A stretch of 31,319 nucleotides of DNA from Deltaproteobacteria bacterium (lineage in GTDB: Bacteria; Desulfobacterota_C; Deferrisomatia; Deferrisomatales; JACRMM01), in assembly GCA_016218905.1 (NCBI GenBank), contig JACRCS010000124.1:1-31319 (forward strand), written 5' to 3'. Made by a program: the position numbers and the translations under genes. This document shows positions 30,701-31,319 of this stretch, piece after piece. The notes under the pieces were generated by a model. The model was not told the DNA's origin and searched no databases. It saw nothing but the letters and a program-made list of their open reading frames with translations. Position 1 is the first letter of the stretch; each line of letters begins with the position of its first letter.

Positions 30701-30943
30701 ATCGCCATCCAGGCGCGGGAGTTCGTGGGGACCTTCGTGGAGCACTGCCACAACACCATGCACGAAGACCACGCCATGCTGCTCCGCTGGGACGGCACCC
30801 GCGAAGACCTGGGCACCATCACGCTGGCGCCGACCCCGATGCCCGGCTGGGACGGGGTCGTCTACGAACCATCCATCCCTTGGGAGACCCCTTCCACCAT
30901 CAACAACGGCGACGGCACCGGTCCCGTGTTCGACCTTCCCTAG
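27782..30943 (+). CDS. Multicopper oxidase lipoprotein with calcium-type aspartate repeats
   Basis: 1053-aa secreted protein. A lipoprotein signal peptide ends at the lipobox LAGC, followed by a Gly-rich linker. Residues about 165-225 carry thrombospondin-type-3-like DxDxDG repeats (DTDSDGIPD, DEDGDGVPD, DTDDDGMG, DDADGIAD). The rest is a multicopper oxidase of the laccase/CotA/Mn-oxidase kind. Copper ligands: THEHNGH (His483, 485), HWFHDHM (His576, 578), HPVHIH (His929, 932, 934) and HCHNTMHEDHAM (His988, Cys989, His990, His994, Met999). Further D-rich loops (DDDGDGVPT, LDGDGDLLD) interrupt the oxidase. It probably oxidises metals or phenolics at the cell surface using oxygen. ATG 27782 follows AAGGAGAT; an upstream in-frame ATG at 27713 also has a site. 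Its stop lies in a mobile-element CTAG. Confidence 0.9.
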   Translation: MKRRWCLPMLMLTASLSLAGCGGGGGGFGGGNPPPAGNTALLQGNVAPTAARAAGDAAAKTLPPQVEVAVVDETGHQAASDVVSAVDPQFALQVPTGHDYVMVLRNGPGGRTVGVLVADANSGRTTFSLPEGSPDVDLGTVTLDNKGRGHAAGAALPEPATVHPDTDSDGIPDMADVSGDEDGDGVPDVQDAFCFDEGESVDTDDDGMGNNADTDDDADGIADVNDPAPLVGSSNIPTDGRPSPLFGAGDFDQQLLLFEEFGTDSFAGLQEGGFVPFPPPQDPQHGPDPGALEAFLEQPAVSPLPGEFAADEATYLNPWQAEIEAFLGRALDTPPADGRPQGIYWSHQRYAEFYPQRFFKTTLAGARVNRGFRDARQRHGYALGEFGPGGLYHTVYTSSVPGAPTLTATTAGLPIQIHPKLPVQDPNSVWTFDGTLPPKLLVARHGEATLMRNYNALPIDEAANYAPTADPNFGFGRHTITTHEHNGHSPGESDGFAGAYFFPGQFYDYRWPLQLAGYDTINTNASEPRAALPCEPGETVPVDDDGDGVPTPKQCADRRNQLRGDWRETMSTHWFHDHMLDHTAENVYKGNAVMMNYYSALDRGNEAVNDGVNLRFPSGTALPWGNRDYDVNLLVGDKAWDQQGQLWYNVHNHDGYLGDRLLTNWLWRPYLDVRARRYRFRILNGAVSRIMSFALVQQVQGDAGEMPGPAGSGVSYNRVPFHMIANDGNVMEHAVPFDGTMDLDGDGDLLDHKGHLPSQSIAERYDIVVDFKNYQSGTKLYFVNVLEHQDGKGSKRKVPLAEILSEEYKPEISGDRWVNGDPCVGKFLELRVHPYAGQDLSMDPADYVSGKQKMIPLKLDRENPADQALLAQAVHHTFAFVRSQGGSETPWQIRVDGGATNPMDPHRVAALERGALEIWRISGNKGWTHPVHIHFEEGIILTRGGKAPPEWEKWARKDMYRVGPEEDSDSDVEIAIQAREFVGTFVEHCHNTMHEDHAMLLRWDGTREDLGTITLAPTPMPGWDGVVYEPSIPWETPSTINNGDGTGPVFDLP

Positions 30944-31060
30944 TGGCCCGTGCAATCAGTTCGCGCGTTTCTGTCGGCAGGCCGAACGGCGGCGAATCAG
31001 CGCCGTTCGGCCAACCCAGGGGCCGAATAGCAGGCAAGAATTAACCAAACGGGACACTAG
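30940..31060. mobile_element. MITE-like element, copy C, bounded by CTAG
   Basis: 121 bp with CTAG at 30940-30943 and 31057-31060. The right end CGGGACACTAG is the complement of the left end of copy A (14085-14202), so it is inverted relative to that copy. The central palindrome GGCCGAACGGCG...CGCCGTTCGGCC has perfect 12-bp arms. The left CTAG provides the TAG stop of the multicopper oxidase. Confidence 0.8.
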
Positions 31061-31062
31061 CT

Positions 31063-31319
31063 GGTGTCCGTCCGGAAAAGCCGCTTTTGGGCTAAAGGGG
31101 TCCCGGGGAGAGCGCGAGAATGATCGCCGCCCCTCCGTGCTGCTTCAGACCCGGCCACCAAGTCCGATTGTTTATTAGCCACTGTGGCAACTTGGTAGCC
31201 AGCTTTGGCGTTAAGGCGCAGGACTCCTCCGGGCCCCGTTTGAACCAGATACCGTTACTGCTGGGCGAGCCGAATTCTCGCCATGGTGAACAAGTTGTGC
31301 GACACCACGATGCTCCAGA
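31063..31319 (-). mobile_element. End of an insertion sequence, continuing beyond the window
   Basis: The outer end begins at or near GTGTCCGTCCGGAAAA (from about 31064), directly beside MITE copy C, and contains the palindrome AAAAGC-C-GCTTTT. About 190 bp of apparently noncoding sequence separates it from the end of a transposase frame at 31255. The family is not certain; a CTAG-type target would fit elements of the IS5 kind. Confidence 0.5.
31255..31319 (-). CDS. Transposase C-terminus (partial)
   Basis: Only the last 20 or so codons are in view: WSIVVSHNLFTMARIRLAQQ then TAA. The hydrophobic-HNL-MAR pattern is typical of the final helix of DDE transposases. The rest of the gene lies beyond the window edge, so family and integrity cannot be judged. 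Confidence 0.5.
   Translation of the reverse strand, partial: WSIVVSHNLFTMARIRLAQQ

Noticed and set aside
27800..30955. 1051-codon open frame antisense to the multicopper oxidase
   Set aside because: It exactly shadows the oxidase gene, its translation is Val/Arg/Glu/Gly-rich without domains, and long antisense frames are expected at this GC content.

Overview
This is about 31.3 kb of dense, GC-rich (roughly two-thirds G+C by eye) bacterial chromosome. There are no rRNA, tRNA or CRISPR features and no plasmid or phage backbone. The gene mix suggests an uncultured sediment or groundwater lineage of the Desulfobacterota / Methylomirabilota / Rokubacteria kind: CrtI-like FAD oxidoreductases, phenylphosphate-synthase-type proteins, a VPxP-CTERM protein relic, DUF433/DUF5615 and DUF1848 proteins. 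That placement is an inference from content; no phylogenetic marker is present.

Region 1 (1-14088) is the metabolic core. A minus-strand operon reads CrtI-like oxidoreductase (4620-2980), a 109-aa protein of unknown function (2911-2582), a second CrtI-like oxidoreductase (2534-855) and a short-chain dehydrogenase (730 to the window edge). A LysR regulator (4867-5769) diverges from it. After about 650 bp of repeats and a good sigma-54-type promoter (6356-6371), a plus-strand operon begins: a 227-aa protein with a duplicated alpha/beta-barrel domain, a 614-aa phosphohistidine protein and a 354-aa ATP-grasp protein. The last two match the 70- and 40-kDa subunits of phenylphosphate synthase (phenol + ATP to phenylphosphate + AMP + Pi). 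Next come a type 2 isopentenyl-diphosphate isomerase-like flavoprotein with altered active-site residues, a HAD phosphatase and an SbmA/YddA-type ABC transporter. My reading is that the CrtI-like pair and the dehydrogenase oxidise a cyclic or terpenoid substrate, and the PpsAB-like pair traps an alcohol or phenol as its phosphate. No phenylphosphate carboxylase is present, so the substrate is open.

Region 2 (14085-16922) holds a small insertion element between two convergent genes, an ADP-ribosylglycohydrolase homologue lacking metal-binding aspartates, a GPR1/FUN34/YaaH-type membrane protein and a second, related LysR regulator. Both LysR genes have the same 11-bp motif in their upstream regions. 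Region 3 (17518-18682) is a translationally coupled toxin-antitoxin cluster whose last antitoxin gene is frameshifted. Region 4 (18685-23785) has two divergent amidohydrolases, a CPBP membrane protease coupled to a DUF1848 protein, and a multi-cluster ferredoxin. Region 5 (24005-30943) has a relic of a surface protein, a NarX/NarL-type two-component pair, a receiver-only regulator and a 1053-aa multicopper-oxidase lipoprotein with calcium-type aspartate repeats. The window ends inside an insertion sequence.

Gene boundaries are rich in repeats. There are three copies of a roughly 120-bp element; two are bounded by CTAG that supplies neighbouring stop codons. Five short arrays of degenerate 7-bp units, one 9-bp array and several REP-like hairpin clusters also occur. 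Many genes start at TTG or GTG, or downstream of the first possible codon; starts were chosen by ribosome-binding site and family length.
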